Assembly: GCF_014649495.1 (NCBI RefSeq)
Contig: NZ_BMTD01000006.1
Span: 328,173 to 392,172 of the forward strand
Reading direction: 5' to 3'
Length of the DNA: 64,000 bases
Source: Streptomyces filipinensis
GTDB lineage: Bacteria; Actinomycetota; Actinomycetes; Streptomycetales; Streptomycetaceae
Below, in pieces: positions 7,387 to 16,260 of this stretch; the first letter of the stretch is position 1, and each line of letters opens with the position of its first letter. The position numbers and the translations under genes are program-made. Below the pieces are notes generated by a model. The model was given only the letters and a program-made list of their open reading frames with translations. It did not search any database and had not been told where the DNA came from.

Positions 7387-7953
7387 ATGGCCATTGCGCA
7401 GCCTGAGCGGGGCGGGCTGCTGCCCGAGCGCACGGGCCCCCTTCGCGGCACGCTCGCCACCACCGCCTGCATGGAGACACTGCAGGTCGGCTATCTGCAC
7501 GCGGTCGCCGCCGCGGCCGGCTGCTCGCTGTCCCAGCCCTTCCCGGACAACGGCATCGACTGGCACGTCAGCCACAGCGCGCCCGGACACACCGTCGACG
7601 ACGAGGTCACCATCAAGGTCCAGCTGAAGGCCACGTACCAGGTCGCACCGAACCCCCCGGGGCGCTACTTCTCCTTCACCCTCGACAACGACCACCTGCG
7701 CAAGCTCGCCCGCACACCCGTCTCGGTGCACAAGATCCTGGTCGTCATGCTCGTCCCGCGCTCGCAGGACGACTGGCTGCGCGCCAGCCACGACCGGCTC
7801 GACCTCAGGCACTGCTGTTACTGGGTCAACCTCGCCGGTCACGCCATCACCGGCCGGCACCGGACCACCGTGCGGATCCCGACCTCGCGCATCTTCGACG
7901 ACCGGGCGCTCTGCGAGATCATGACGCGCGTCGGGACGGGAGGCAGGCCATGA
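7387..7953 (+). CDS. DUF4365 protein, PD-(D/E)xK nuclease-like
   Basis: A 188-residue protein I recognise as DUF4365-like. D58 in DNGIDWHV followed by V-Q79-L-K81 in IKVQLKAT has the spacing of a PD-(D/E)xK nuclease core in which glutamine replaces the second acid; this catalytic reading is my inference. GGAAGG lies 8 bases before the ATG. Its stop overlaps the next start (ATGA), so the two proteins are probably made together. DUF4365 domains often occur in defence or mobile contexts, but here the pair sits between core genes. The 168-bp region before it, shared with the divergent exonuclease, holds no recognisable strong promoter. Confidence 0.78.
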   Translation: MAIAQPERGGLLPERTGPLRGTLATTACMETLQVGYLHAVAAAAGCSLSQPFPDNGIDWHVSHSAPGHTVDDEVTIKVQLKATYQVAPNPPGRYFSFTLDNDHLRKLARTPVSVHKILVVMLVPRSQDDWLRASHDRLDLRHCCYWVNLAGHAITGRHRTTVRIPTSRIFDDRALCEIMTRVGTGGRP

Positions 7954-9182
7954 GGAGCCGTCCGTACGAGGAGCTGCCGCGCCAGGTCCGGCCGCATCCC
8001 GACGACCTCGCCTGGCACCGGCCCCCCGACCCCGCACAGGTCGACCCCGCCGTGCTCGGCGCCCTGCTGCACCGGCACGGCTGGCAGCGGCGCGGGGGAG
8101 CGGCGGGCCGGTACGGCCGCTGGACCCCGCCCGGCCCGGGCGGCGGCGGGACCAGCCTGCTGGTGCCGGAGAGCCGGGCCTTCCCCGACAGCGACGACCT
8201 GCTCGGCGAGGCCCTCGACGCCCTCGCCCGCAGCGACACCCCCGCCGCCCGCGAGGTGCTGATCTCGCTCGCCGTGCCCAGCGACGAGATCCGCTGGTGG
8301 CGGGACACGCCGAGCGGACCCGTCGGCGCCGCCCCCTGGACGGCGGACGAGCAACTGCGCGCCGCCGCCCGGCAGATGCTGCTCGCCGCCGCGCTCGCCA
8401 CACGCGCGCGTGCCGGCTACTACGGCGCCCGCCACCGCCGCGCCGCCACCGCACTCCTGGAGGACGTCCTCGTCGGCCCCGCCACCGAGGGCCGCCACCT
8501 CACCGCGTTCGTGCCCGTGCCCACCGGCCGCCCCCTCGCCGTCCGCCTCCACCAGGCCCTGTACGCGGTCCGCGAGGCCATCGACTACCAGCGGGCCACC
8601 GGAGGCATGGACGCCTTCGACGGCGCGGTCGAGGCCGGGGCCAGCCGTGAGCTGACCGAGGCGCTGGCCACACTCGTCCGGGGCACCGAGGGCGCCCGCA
8701 TCGCCGTCGCCTGGGCGCCCGGCGCCGGCGTCCCCGAGGGCTGCGCGGCCTCGGCCGAACCCGTCGAGTTCTCGCCCGGCGACCTGCCCGCCCTGCGCGA
8801 GGCCGCCGCCCGCTATGTGTGTGAGGAACCCTCCGTCCCGGTCCGTGTCACCGGCGCCGTCGTCCGCATGCGCCGCTCCGGGCCCGGCGGCGAGGGCACC
8901 GTACGGCTGCGCGTCCTCGCGGGCGCCGAGGTGCCGCACGTCCGCGTCACCCTGGACGAGGAGGACTACCGCATCGCCGGCCACGCCCACCTCGTCGGAC
9001 TCCCGGTGCGCGTGCACGGCCGGCTGGAGCGCCGCGGCGGTTTCCGCCGGCTCACCGGCGCCTCCGGGGTCGTCCCCGTGCAGGTGGACGAGGCCGAGCG
9101 GGACCGGCTGATGAAAGCCCTGCAGGAGAACCTCGACTTCTTCGAGGAGGCGTGCGGGGAGTCCTACGGGGAGGGGGACTGA
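7950..9182 (+). CDS. uncharacterised 410-residue partner of the DUF4365 protein
   Basis: I do not recognise this family. The first ~90 residues include a W-rich segment (GWQRRGGAAGRYGRWTPPGP) and LLVPESRAFPDSDDLL; residues 100-260 are mainly helical; residues ~290-390 look like a beta-rich, possibly OB-like domain (VRVTGAVVRMRRSGP, TVRLRVLAGAEV, LVGLPVRVHGRLERRGGFRR); the end is acidic. No membrane segment, signal peptide or P-loop is seen. It overlaps DUF4365 by 4 bp, so they form a transcription-translation unit. A role as the recognition or regulatory partner of the nuclease-like protein is speculation. Confidence 0.75.
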   Translation: MRSRPYEELPRQVRPHPDDLAWHRPPDPAQVDPAVLGALLHRHGWQRRGGAAGRYGRWTPPGPGGGGTSLLVPESRAFPDSDDLLGEALDALARSDTPAAREVLISLAVPSDEIRWWRDTPSGPVGAAPWTADEQLRAAARQMLLAAALATRARAGYYGARHRRAATALLEDVLVGPATEGRHLTAFVPVPTGRPLAVRLHQALYAVREAIDYQRATGGMDAFDGAVEAGASRELTEALATLVRGTEGARIAVAWAPGAGVPEGCAASAEPVEFSPGDLPALREAAARYVCEEPSVPVRVTGAVVRMRRSGPGGEGTVRLRVLAGAEVPHVRVTLDEEDYRIAGHAHLVGLPVRVHGRLERRGGFRRLTGASGVVPVQVDEAERDRLMKALQENLDFFEEACGESYGEGD

Positions 9183-9304
9183 AGGAGTAAGGGGAGGGGG
9201 ACTGAGGGTGACCGTTTCGCGGTCGGTGCCGTCGGGTCGGTACGATCGCCTGTGCGCGCGCTCCTGGTATGGCGCCGCACCCCACCTTCAGTCAGGAGAG
9301 ACCG

Positions 9305-11281
9305 GTGTCAGACGTCCGTGTGATCATCCAACGCGATTCCGAGCGGGAAGAACGCGTGGTGACGACGGGCACTACGGCCGCCGACCTCTTCGCGGGCGAG
9401 CGCTCGATCATCGCCGCGCGTGTGGCCGGCGAGCTGAAGGACCTCGCGTACGAACTTGCCGACGGTGACGAGGTCGAGGGCGTCGAGATCTCGTCCGAGG
9501 ACGGCCTGAACATCCTGCGCCATTCCACCGCGCACGTCATGGCGCAGGCCGTGCAGGAGCTGTTCCCCGAGGCCAAGCTGGGCATCGGCCCGCCCGTCAA
9601 GGACGGCTTCTACTACGACTTCGACGTCGAGAAGCCGTTCACGCCCGAGGATCTCAAGGCCGTCGAGAAGAAGATGCAGGAGATCCAGAAGCGCGGTCAG
9701 CGCTTCTCCCGGCGCGTCGTCACCGACGAGGCGGCCCGTGAGGAGCTGGCTTCCGAGCCGTACAAGCTGGAGCTGATCGGCCTCAAGGGCTCGGCGTCGC
9801 ACGACGACGGCGCGGACGTCGAGGTCGGCGCCGGCGAGCTGACGATCTACGACAACCTGGACGCCAAGACCGGCGAGCTGTGCTGGAAGGACCTCTGCCG
9901 CGGTCCCCACCTGCCCTCGACCCGGCTCATCCCGGCGTTCAAGCTGATGCGCAACGCGGCCGCCTACTGGCGCGGCAGCGAGAAGAACCCGATGCTGCAG
10001 CGCATCTACGGCACCGCCTGGCCGTCCAAGGACGAGCTGAAGGGGTACCTGGACTTCCTCGCCGAGGCCGAGAAGCGCGACCACCGCAAGCTCGGTACCG
10101 AGCTGGACCTCTTCTCCATCCCGGAGCAGATCGGCTCCGGCCTCGCCGTCTTCCACCCCAAGGGCGGCATCGTCCGCCGCGTGATGGAGGACTACTCGCG
10201 CCGCCGGCACGAGGAAGAGGGCTACGAGTTCGTCTACACCCCGCACGCCACGAAGGGGAAGCTCTTCGAGACGTCCGGGCACCTGGACTGGTACGCCGAG
10301 GGCATGTACCCGCCCATGCAGCTCGACGAGGGCGTGGACTACTACCTCAAGCCCATGAACTGCCCGATGCACAACCTGATCTTCGACGCGCGCGGCCGCT
10401 CCTACCGCGAACTGCCCCTGCGTCTCTTCGAGTTCGGGACCGTGTACCGGTACGAGAAGTCGGGCGTCGTGCACGGCCTGACCCGCGCCCGGGGCTTCAC
10501 GCAGGACGACGCGCACATCTACTGCACCCGTGAGCAGATGTCCGAGGAACTGGACAAGACGCTCACCTTCGTCCTCGGGCTGCTGCGCGACTACGGCCTG
10601 ACCGACTTCTACCTGGAGCTGTCCACCAAGGACCCGGAGAAGTTCGTCGGCTCCGACGAGGTCTGGGAGGAGGCGACCGAGACGCTGCGCCAGGTCGCCG
10701 AGAAGCAGGGCCTGCCCCTCGTGCCCGACCCGGGCGGCGCCGCCTTCTACGGCCCGAAGATCTCCGTCCAGACCAAGGACGCGATCGGCCGCACCTGGCA
10801 GATGTCGACCATCCAGCTCGACTTCAACCTGCCCGAGCGGTTCAACCTGGAGTACACCGGCCCCGACGGCTCCAAGCAGCGCCCGGTGATGATCCACCGC
10901 GCCCTCTTCGGCTCCATCGAGCGTTTCTTCGCCGTCCTGCTGGAGCACTACGCGGGCGCGTTCCCGGCCTGGCTGGCCCCGGTCCAGGCGCTCGGCATCC
11001 CGATCGGCGACGGGCACGTGGAGTACCTGGAGAAGTTCGCGGCGGCGGCCCGGAAGAAGGGCCTGCGCGTCGAGGTCGACTCCTCCTCCGACCGTATGCA
11101 GAAGAAGATCCGCAACGCCCAGAAGCAGAAGGTGCCCTTCATGGTCATCGCGGGCGACGAGGACATGTCGAACGGCTCGGTCTCCTTCCGCTACCGCGAC
11201 GGATCCCAGGAGAACGGCATCCCGTTCGACGAGGCCATCGCGAAGATCGCGAAGGTCGTGGAGGACCGGGTCCAGGTCTGA
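9305..11281 (+). CDS. thrS: threonyl-tRNA synthetase
   Basis: A 658-residue class II synthetase that charges tRNA-Thr. Order: TGS domain (1-62), editing domain with H73xxxH77 and C198/H202, catalytic core with zinc ligand C353 in MNCPMHN, H404 and motif 2 (YRYEKSGVVHGLTRARGF), motif 3 (HRALFGSIERFF) and the anticodon-binding domain from about 560. The GTG at 9305 follows AGGAGA; upstream in-frame codons are not family-like. A TACGAT hexamer at 9241-9246 is a plausible -10. No T-box leader is visible, as expected in Streptomyces for thrS. It ends in a strong terminator before the HIT gene. Confidence 0.98.
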   Translation: MSDVRVIIQRDSEREERVVTTGTTAADLFAGERSIIAARVAGELKDLAYELADGDEVEGVEISSEDGLNILRHSTAHVMAQAVQELFPEAKLGIGPPVKDGFYYDFDVEKPFTPEDLKAVEKKMQEIQKRGQRFSRRVVTDEAAREELASEPYKLELIGLKGSASHDDGADVEVGAGELTIYDNLDAKTGELCWKDLCRGPHLPSTRLIPAFKLMRNAAAYWRGSEKNPMLQRIYGTAWPSKDELKGYLDFLAEAEKRDHRKLGTELDLFSIPEQIGSGLAVFHPKGGIVRRVMEDYSRRRHEEEGYEFVYTPHATKGKLFETSGHLDWYAEGMYPPMQLDEGVDYYLKPMNCPMHNLIFDARGRSYRELPLRLFEFGTVYRYEKSGVVHGLTRARGFTQDDAHIYCTREQMSEELDKTLTFVLGLLRDYGLTDFYLELSTKDPEKFVGSDEVWEEATETLRQVAEKQGLPLVPDPGGAAFYGPKISVQTKDAIGRTWQMSTIQLDFNLPERFNLEYTGPDGSKQRPVMIHRALFGSIERFFAVLLEHYAGAFPAWLAPVQALGIPIGDGHVEYLEKFAAAARKKGLRVEVDSSSDRMQKKIRNAQKQKVPFMVIAGDEDMSNGSVSFRYRDGSQENGIPFDEAIAKIAKVVEDRVQV

Positions 11282-11295
11282 CCCACCCGCTCCAC

Positions 11296-11327
11296 AAGGC
11301 CCCCGGGATCGTCTTTCCGGGGGCCTT
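11296..11327 (+). terminator. thrS terminator
   Basis: 11-bp stem AAGGCCCCCGG with 10-nt loop, the descending arm running into CCTTTCCC. Confidence 0.85.
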
Positions 11328-11363
11328 TCCCGTCGTCAGCGGCGACGCCATATGCTGCACAGC

Positions 11364-11909
11364 ATGACGAGTGAGCCGGAGCAGCAGATCGGAGTGGGGA
11401 CGCAGGACGCGTTCCAGCGCCTGTGGACGCCCCACCGGATGGCGTACATCCAGGGCGAGAACAAGCCGAGCGGTCCGGGGGCCGACGACGGCTGTCCCTT
11501 CTGCTCGATCCCGGCCAAGTCCGACGAGGACGGACTGATCGTCCGGCGCGGCGAGCACGTGTACGCCGTCCTCAACCTCTACCCGTACAACGGCGGTCAT
11601 CTGATGACCGTGCCGTACCGGCACGTAGCCGACTACACCGAGCTGACCGGGCCGGAGACCGCCGAGCTGGCCGAGTTGACCAAGCAGGCGATGGCCGCCC
11701 TGCGCAACGCGTCCGGCGCGCACGGCTTCAACATCGGCATGAACCAGGGCACGGTCGCCGGCGCCGGCATCGCCGCCCACCTCCACCAGCACATCGTCCC
11801 GCGCTGGGGCGGCGACACGAACTTCATGCCGGTCGTCGGTCACACCAAGGTGCTGCCCCAGCTGCTGGCCGACACCAGGAAGATGCTGGCGGAGGCGTGG
11901 TCGGCGTAG
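11364..11909 (+). CDS. HIT-family hydrolase / AP4A phosphorylase-like
   Basis: A 181-residue histidine-triad protein. The triad H139-L-H141-Q-H143 in AAHLHQHIVPRW supplies the nucleophile for nucleotidyl transfer or hydrolysis of dinucleoside polyphosphates; C44xxC47 near the N-terminus is a likely zinc site together with later histidines. Mycobacterial homologues are described as AP4A phosphorylases, so that activity is the best guess. ATG 11364 is chosen over ATG 11352 because TATGCT (11353-11358) would act as a -10 just in front, giving a near-leaderless message. In actinobacteria it commonly precedes pgsA and PIM genes, here separated by two minus-strand genes. Confidence 0.9.
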   Translation: MTSEPEQQIGVGTQDAFQRLWTPHRMAYIQGENKPSGPGADDGCPFCSIPAKSDEDGLIVRRGEHVYAVLNLYPYNGGHLMTVPYRHVADYTELTGPETAELAELTKQAMAALRNASGAHGFNIGMNQGTVAGAGIAAHLHQHIVPRWGGDTNFMPVVGHTKVLPQLLADTRKMLAEAWSA

Positions 11910-11915
11910 GCGACA

Positions 11916-11937
11916 GGTGCCCTCTGCCGAGGGCACC
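11916..11937. terminator. bidirectional terminator between HIT and the convergent membrane gene
   Basis: Perfect 9-bp stem GGTGCCCTC with TGCC loop, ending 2 bp before the stop codon of the minus-strand gene. Confidence 0.7.
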
Positions 11938-11939
11938 GC

Positions 11940-13598
11940 TCACGCGTCGTACAGGTCGGCCTTCCGGGGCGTCGGGTCCTGCACCAACCCGCTGAGGATG
12001 CCCGAACGCATACCGAACTTGTCCGTGTCCACGCCGTTCTCCCTCAGCACCCTGATCGCCGCCGAGTGCACCACCCGCAGCACCGGGGTGGCCGCGCGCA
12101 GCGCGTCGTCGGCCATGAAGCGGTGGCGCCACGGCTGGTCGGCCCAGGCGTGCCGCAGACCGAACGGCTCGGGCAGACCCAGCGAGCCGCCGAGCCAGTT
12201 GAGCAGCGGCGGATACCAGGTCAGCGGGGCGCGCGCGGCGAGCCGCACCACCTCGTCCGTGGTCACCAGCGGCAGCATGACCTTGCGGGTCTCCCAGGGC
12301 TTGAGGGACTTGGCGACCTCCTTGCTCGGCGGCTCCGGCTTGGCGGTGAACAGCGGGTTCACCGGCCCCAGCGCATGCCCGGTGACCTCGATGCGCAGTG
12401 TCTCGTGCAGCACCGTCACCGTGATCAGCATGGTGAGGACCAGCTGACCGTCCCACAGCGTCCACTGCACGCCCAGGTAGTGCCGGTCGCCGCTGCCGAA
12501 CTGCTGCTTGTTGCAGATCTCCTGTATGGCGTGCGGCTTGACCTGGAAGGCCTCGACGTCGGTGCCCTCGGGCCGGGCCACCTCTCCGGCCTTCTCGCCG
12601 ATCGGCGTGACGATCCAGTGCCGTATCGACGGCTTGGGGAAGCCGCCGGTGTTCAGCGGGCCGCGCTCCAGCAGGGCGAGCTGGTCGTGGATCGCGCGTA
12701 TCACGTCCCAGCTGCGGAACGGGTGGATCTCCCGGGTCGGGTCGGCGGGGACCAGGTCCTCGGCGAGCTGCCAGGAACCCCAGCGGGTGCCCATGCCGAG
12801 TATGCCCTTGGGGCCGGCGTAGAAGACCGAGTTCGACTGCTGTTCGGCGGTGAGCCGGGCCAGCGACTGGCGCAGCTCCTCGGCCGCCGTCTGGTTGGGG
12901 CCGCGCGGCACGGCCTCGGGGACCTTGGCGCCGACGCTGGTGCCCGAGAGCAGGCCGCCCCAGCGGGCCCGTAGATCCCTGGCCGTGCGCTCGCAGATCT
13001 GCTTGGCCCAGAGCCAGCCGAGCACGGGCAGCACGACGCACGCCCGGGCGTACCACGCCCAGAAGCCACTGAACGGCATCTTGAGCAGGAACAGCGCGGC
13101 GAGCACGCCGACACCGAGGAGCAGCACGGTGGCGAGCGTCCCGGCCCGCCTGTCGTCACGCTTGGCGACGAGCGTGCGCAGCTGGAAGACGAGCAGCCAG
13201 GTGATCAGCCCGGGCAGGAAGAGCACGCCGCACAGGACCGTCACCGCGGTCAGCCGGTTGTCGCGCTCCCGGCGGATGTTGTTCGCCGCGAGGCAGTGCT
13301 CGACCACGAACTGCGGCTCGGAGCCGAAGGACTGGATGAGCGGCTTGCGGCCGGGAGCGAGCATGCGGGCGACCACGGCCCGCGAGAACGCCTCCCCCAG
13401 ATTGGGCCTCAGCAGCGCGATCTTGCCGGCCGTGACGGCCGACTGATGCCATTCGTTGTCGGCCTTCTTGATCTCCTCGATCGGGCTGTCCCGGTACGCC
13501 GCGGAAGCCAGCGCGGAGGTCGCCGCCTGCCCCTCGTCGCCCGAGACGGGCACCTGGGGCCCGTCCCACTCCGTTCCCAACGACATTCCCGCCCCCAT
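11940..13598 (-). CDS. large membrane protein of unknown function
   Basis: A 552-residue protein I cannot assign to a named family. Residues ~1-110 are soluble; three hydrophobic segments follow (LTAVTVLCGVLFLPGLITWL, LATVLLLGVGVLAALFLL, and ACVVLPVLGWLWA), then a large soluble C-terminal region with a short hydrophobic stretch (LVLTMLITVTVL). The second half contains aromatic-rich, conserved-looking motifs (GTRWGSWQLAEDLV, HPFRSWDVIRAIHDQL, RHYLGVQWTLWDGQLV). Either ATG 13598 or ATG 13586 could be the start; longer in-frame codons upstream look random. In Streptomyces it lies next to the EF-G-like gene, as here. A membrane-anchored scaffold or transport role is only a guess. Confidence 0.75.
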   Translation of the reverse strand: MGAGMSLGTEWDGPQVPVSGDEGQAATSALASAAYRDSPIEEIKKADNEWHQSAVTAGKIALLRPNLGEAFSRAVVARMLAPGRKPLIQSFGSEPQFVVEHCLAANNIRRERDNRLTAVTVLCGVLFLPGLITWLLVFQLRTLVAKRDDRRAGTLATVLLLGVGVLAALFLLKMPFSGFWAWYARACVVLPVLGWLWAKQICERTARDLRARWGGLLSGTSVGAKVPEAVPRGPNQTAAEELRQSLARLTAEQQSNSVFYAGPKGILGMGTRWGSWQLAEDLVPADPTREIHPFRSWDVIRAIHDQLALLERGPLNTGGFPKPSIRHWIVTPIGEKAGEVARPEGTDVEAFQVKPHAIQEICNKQQFGSGDRHYLGVQWTLWDGQLVLTMLITVTVLHETLRIEVTGHALGPVNPLFTAKPEPPSKEVAKSLKPWETRKVMLPLVTTDEVVRLAARAPLTWYPPLLNWLGGSLGLPEPFGLRHAWADQPWRHRFMADDALRAATPVLRVVHSAAIRVLRENGVDTDKFGMRSGILSGLVQDPTPRKADLYDA

Positions 13599-13764
13599 CG
13601 CCGCCGGCCTTGCTTCTGCGGCCTTCCCGACTTCTCCGGTCCGCACACCTGTTGAACAGGCCCTCGTGGTGATCAGCGTATCCGCCGCCACCGACAGCCC
13701 GCGGGCGGACGGCCGAAGCCGCCCGCCCGTGCGCCGGGTTGTGCGCCCGATGACCCCCCGTCAG

Positions 13765-15966
13765 CTAGGCGTTGTCACCGGCCTGTTCACGGACCCGCTC
13801 GGCGATCTGCGCCGGCATCGGCTCGTGCCGGGCGTAGGAGCGGTCGAAGCGGGCCGTGCCGTGCGACAGCGAACGCAGGTCGACGGCGTACCGGCCGATC
13901 TCGAACTCGGGCACCTCGGCCCGGATCACGGTCCGGCCCGAGCCCACCTGTTCGGTGCCGAGCACCCGGCCGCGCCGGCTGGACAGGTCGCTCATCACGG
14001 CGCCCACGTAGTCGTCGCCGACGAGCACGGACACCTCGGCGACCGGCTCCAGCAGATGGATCCGCGCGTCCGCCGCGGCCTCGCGCAGCGCCAGCGCGCC
14101 CGCCGTCTGGAAGGCGGCGTCGGAGGAGTCCACCGAGTGCGCCTTGCCGTCGACCAGCGTGACCCGTACGTCCACGAGCGGATAGCCGGCGGCGACCCCC
14201 TTGGCGGCCTGGGCCCGCACGCCCTTCTCCACGGACGGGATGAACTGGCGCGGTACGGCGCCGCCGACCACCTTGTCCACGAACTCGATGCCGGAGCCGC
14301 CCGGCAGCGGCTCCACCTCGATCTCACAGATGGCGTACTGCCCGTGCCCGCCGGACTGCTTCACATGCCGGCCGCGCCCGGCGGCCCTGTTCGCGAACGT
14401 CTCCCGCAGCGAGACCCGGTGCGGGACGACGTCGACCTGGACGCCGTAGCGGCTGCGCAGCCGTTCCAGGGCGACGTCCGCGTGCGCCTCGCCCAGACAC
14501 CACAGGACCACCTGGTGGGTGTCCTGGTTCTGCTCCAGCCGCATCGTCGGGTCCTCGGCCACCAGCCGGGACAGGCCCTGCGAGAGCTTGTCCTCGTCGG
14601 CCTTGCTGTGCGCCTGGATGGCGAGCGGGAGCAGCGGGTCGGGCATCCGCCAGGGCTCCATCAGCAGCGGGTCGTCCTTCGCGGAGAGCGTGTCCCCGGT
14701 CTCGGCCCGCCCGAGCTTGGCCACGCACACCAGGTCGCCGGCGACCGCGTGCGTCACCGGGCGCTGCTGCTTGCCGAACGGCATGGACAGGGCGCCGACC
14801 TTCTCGTCGACGTCGTGGTCCTCGTGCCCACGGTCGGCCAGGCCGTGCCCCGAGACGTGCACCGTCTGGTCGGGGCGCAGGGTGCCGGAGAACACGCGGA
14901 CCAGGGAGACGCGGCCCACGTAGGGGTCGGACGCGGTCTTGACGACCTCGGCGACCAGCGGGCCGCCGGTGTCGCACGGCTTCAGCTCGCGCGGCTTGCC
15001 GTCGACGGTCGTGACGTCGGGCAGCGGGTGCTCGAACGGGGTCGGGAACCCGCCGGTGACCAGCTCCAGCAGCTCCACCGTGCCGAGCCCCTGTTTGGCC
15101 CCCTCGGTGGCCGGGGCGGCGGCCAGTACGGGGAAGAACGCGCCCCGTGCGACGGCCCGCTCCAGGTCCTGGATCAGCGTCCTGACGTCGACCTGCTCGC
15201 CGCCGAGATAGCGGTCCATCAGGGTCTCGTCCTCGCTCTCGGCGATGATCCCCTCGATGAGCCGGTTGCGGGCCTCCTCGATGTCCGGCAGCTGGTCCTC
15301 GCCGGGCTCGGACTCCTTGCGCTCCCCGGTCGAGTAGTCGAACAGCTTCCGCGACAGCAGCCCGGTCAGCCCGGTCACGGGCGCGTGTCCGTCGGGACCC
15401 TCGGGGCCGCGCAGCGGCAGGTACAGCGGGAGTACGGCGTCGGGGTCGTCGCCGCCGAAGGCCTCCGCGCAGATCCGCGTCATCTCCTCGAAGTCCGCGC
15501 GCGCGGCCTCCAGGTGGGTGATCACGATCGCGCGCGGCATGCCGACGGCCGCGCACTCCTCCCAGACGATCCGGGTCGAGCCGTCCACGCCGTCCGCGGC
15601 CGAGACGACGAACAGGGCCGCGTCCGCGGCGCGCAGACCGGCCCTGAGCTCCCCGACGAAGTCCGCGTATCCGGGGGTGTCGAGGAGGTTGATCTTGATG
15701 CCGTCCCATTCGACCGGCACCAGGGAGAGCTGTACGGAGCGCTGCTGCCGGTGCTCGATGTCGTCGTAGTCCGAGACGGTGGCGCCGTCCTCGACGCGGC
15801 CCGCCCGGTTCAGCGCCCCCGCACTCAGCGCGAGGGCCTCCACCAGCGTCGTCTTGCCCGAACCGGAGTGGCCGACCAGTACCACGTTCCGTACGGACGC
15901 GGGCTGGTCGGCCTCCAGAGCCCTGCCGGCGGCCCCGGGGTGGTGAGTCTGTGCTTTGTCGCCCAT
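13765..15966 (-). CDS. elongation factor G-like translational GTPase (EF-G2 type)
   Basis: A 733-residue paralogue of EF-G with all five domains. The P-loop GHSGSGKTT is at 32-40 and the G3 box DTPGY at 96-100. The G4 box, normally NKxD for guanine recognition, reads T150-H-L-E153, and the switch I region has QRSVQLS in place of RGITI-type sequence. The canonical fusA in the str operon is elsewhere, so this is the accessory EF-G-like protein of actinobacteria; mycobacterial relatives lack normal translocase activity. The ATG follows GGAGGCAGG. It is divergent from pgsA and downstream of nothing obvious. Role unknown; nucleotide specificity may be altered. Confidence 0.9.
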   Translation of the reverse strand: MGDKAQTHHPGAAGRALEADQPASVRNVVLVGHSGSGKTTLVEALALSAGALNRAGRVEDGATVSDYDDIEHRQQRSVQLSLVPVEWDGIKINLLDTPGYADFVGELRAGLRAADAALFVVSAADGVDGSTRIVWEECAAVGMPRAIVITHLEAARADFEEMTRICAEAFGGDDPDAVLPLYLPLRGPEGPDGHAPVTGLTGLLSRKLFDYSTGERKESEPGEDQLPDIEEARNRLIEGIIAESEDETLMDRYLGGEQVDVRTLIQDLERAVARGAFFPVLAAAPATEGAKQGLGTVELLELVTGGFPTPFEHPLPDVTTVDGKPRELKPCDTGGPLVAEVVKTASDPYVGRVSLVRVFSGTLRPDQTVHVSGHGLADRGHEDHDVDEKVGALSMPFGKQQRPVTHAVAGDLVCVAKLGRAETGDTLSAKDDPLLMEPWRMPDPLLPLAIQAHSKADEDKLSQGLSRLVAEDPTMRLEQNQDTHQVVLWCLGEAHADVALERLRSRYGVQVDVVPHRVSLRETFANRAAGRGRHVKQSGGHGQYAICEIEVEPLPGGSGIEFVDKVVGGAVPRQFIPSVEKGVRAQAAKGVAAGYPLVDVRVTLVDGKAHSVDSSDAAFQTAGALALREAAADARIHLLEPVAEVSVLVGDDYVGAVMSDLSSRRGRVLGTEQVGSGRTVIRAEVPEFEIGRYAVDLRSLSHGTARFDRSYARHEPMPAQIAERVREQAGDNA

Positions 15967-16202
15967 GATCCTGCCTCCCGTGCACGGTGAGGTCACTGTG
16001 GGCGCGGACACGCGGGACCCGCGTGCTCTGGCGGCTCCGGCGTCGCCCGCGGTTATTCGAGCTTTCCACTCCCGTCACGCTGCGTCCATACGAACGACGG
16101 CGGCGGACGCCGATCACGTCACGCGCGCCCGCGCGCGGCGGCGAGCACCGGTTCGCTCCACGGGGTGCGGGTGCCCGCCCGTCACGCACGCGTGCGCGTG
16201 GC

Positions 16203-16208
16203 TACGAT
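16203..16208 (+). promoter_or_regulatory. -10 element TACGAT upstream of pgsA
   Basis: TACGAT overlaps the in-frame ATG at 16207, so a transcript begun about 7 bp later cannot use that ATG; this supports the downstream start at 16261. Confidence 0.5.
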
Positions 16209-16260
16209 GGGCCAGCCGGAGGCCACCAGGGCCGCGGCGACACCGACCGTCGGGAAGGCC

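Noticed and set aside
9185..9304. T-box or tRNA-sensing leader before thrS (and likewise alaS, hisS)
   Set aside because: Upstream gaps are short and lack a T-box sequence or terminator/antiterminator pair.
11334..11358. RecA-NDp-like site before the HIT gene (CGTCAGCG then TATGCT)
   Set aside because: Spacing is 9 rather than 8 and the first and eighth-block bases differ; treated as an ordinary -10 only.
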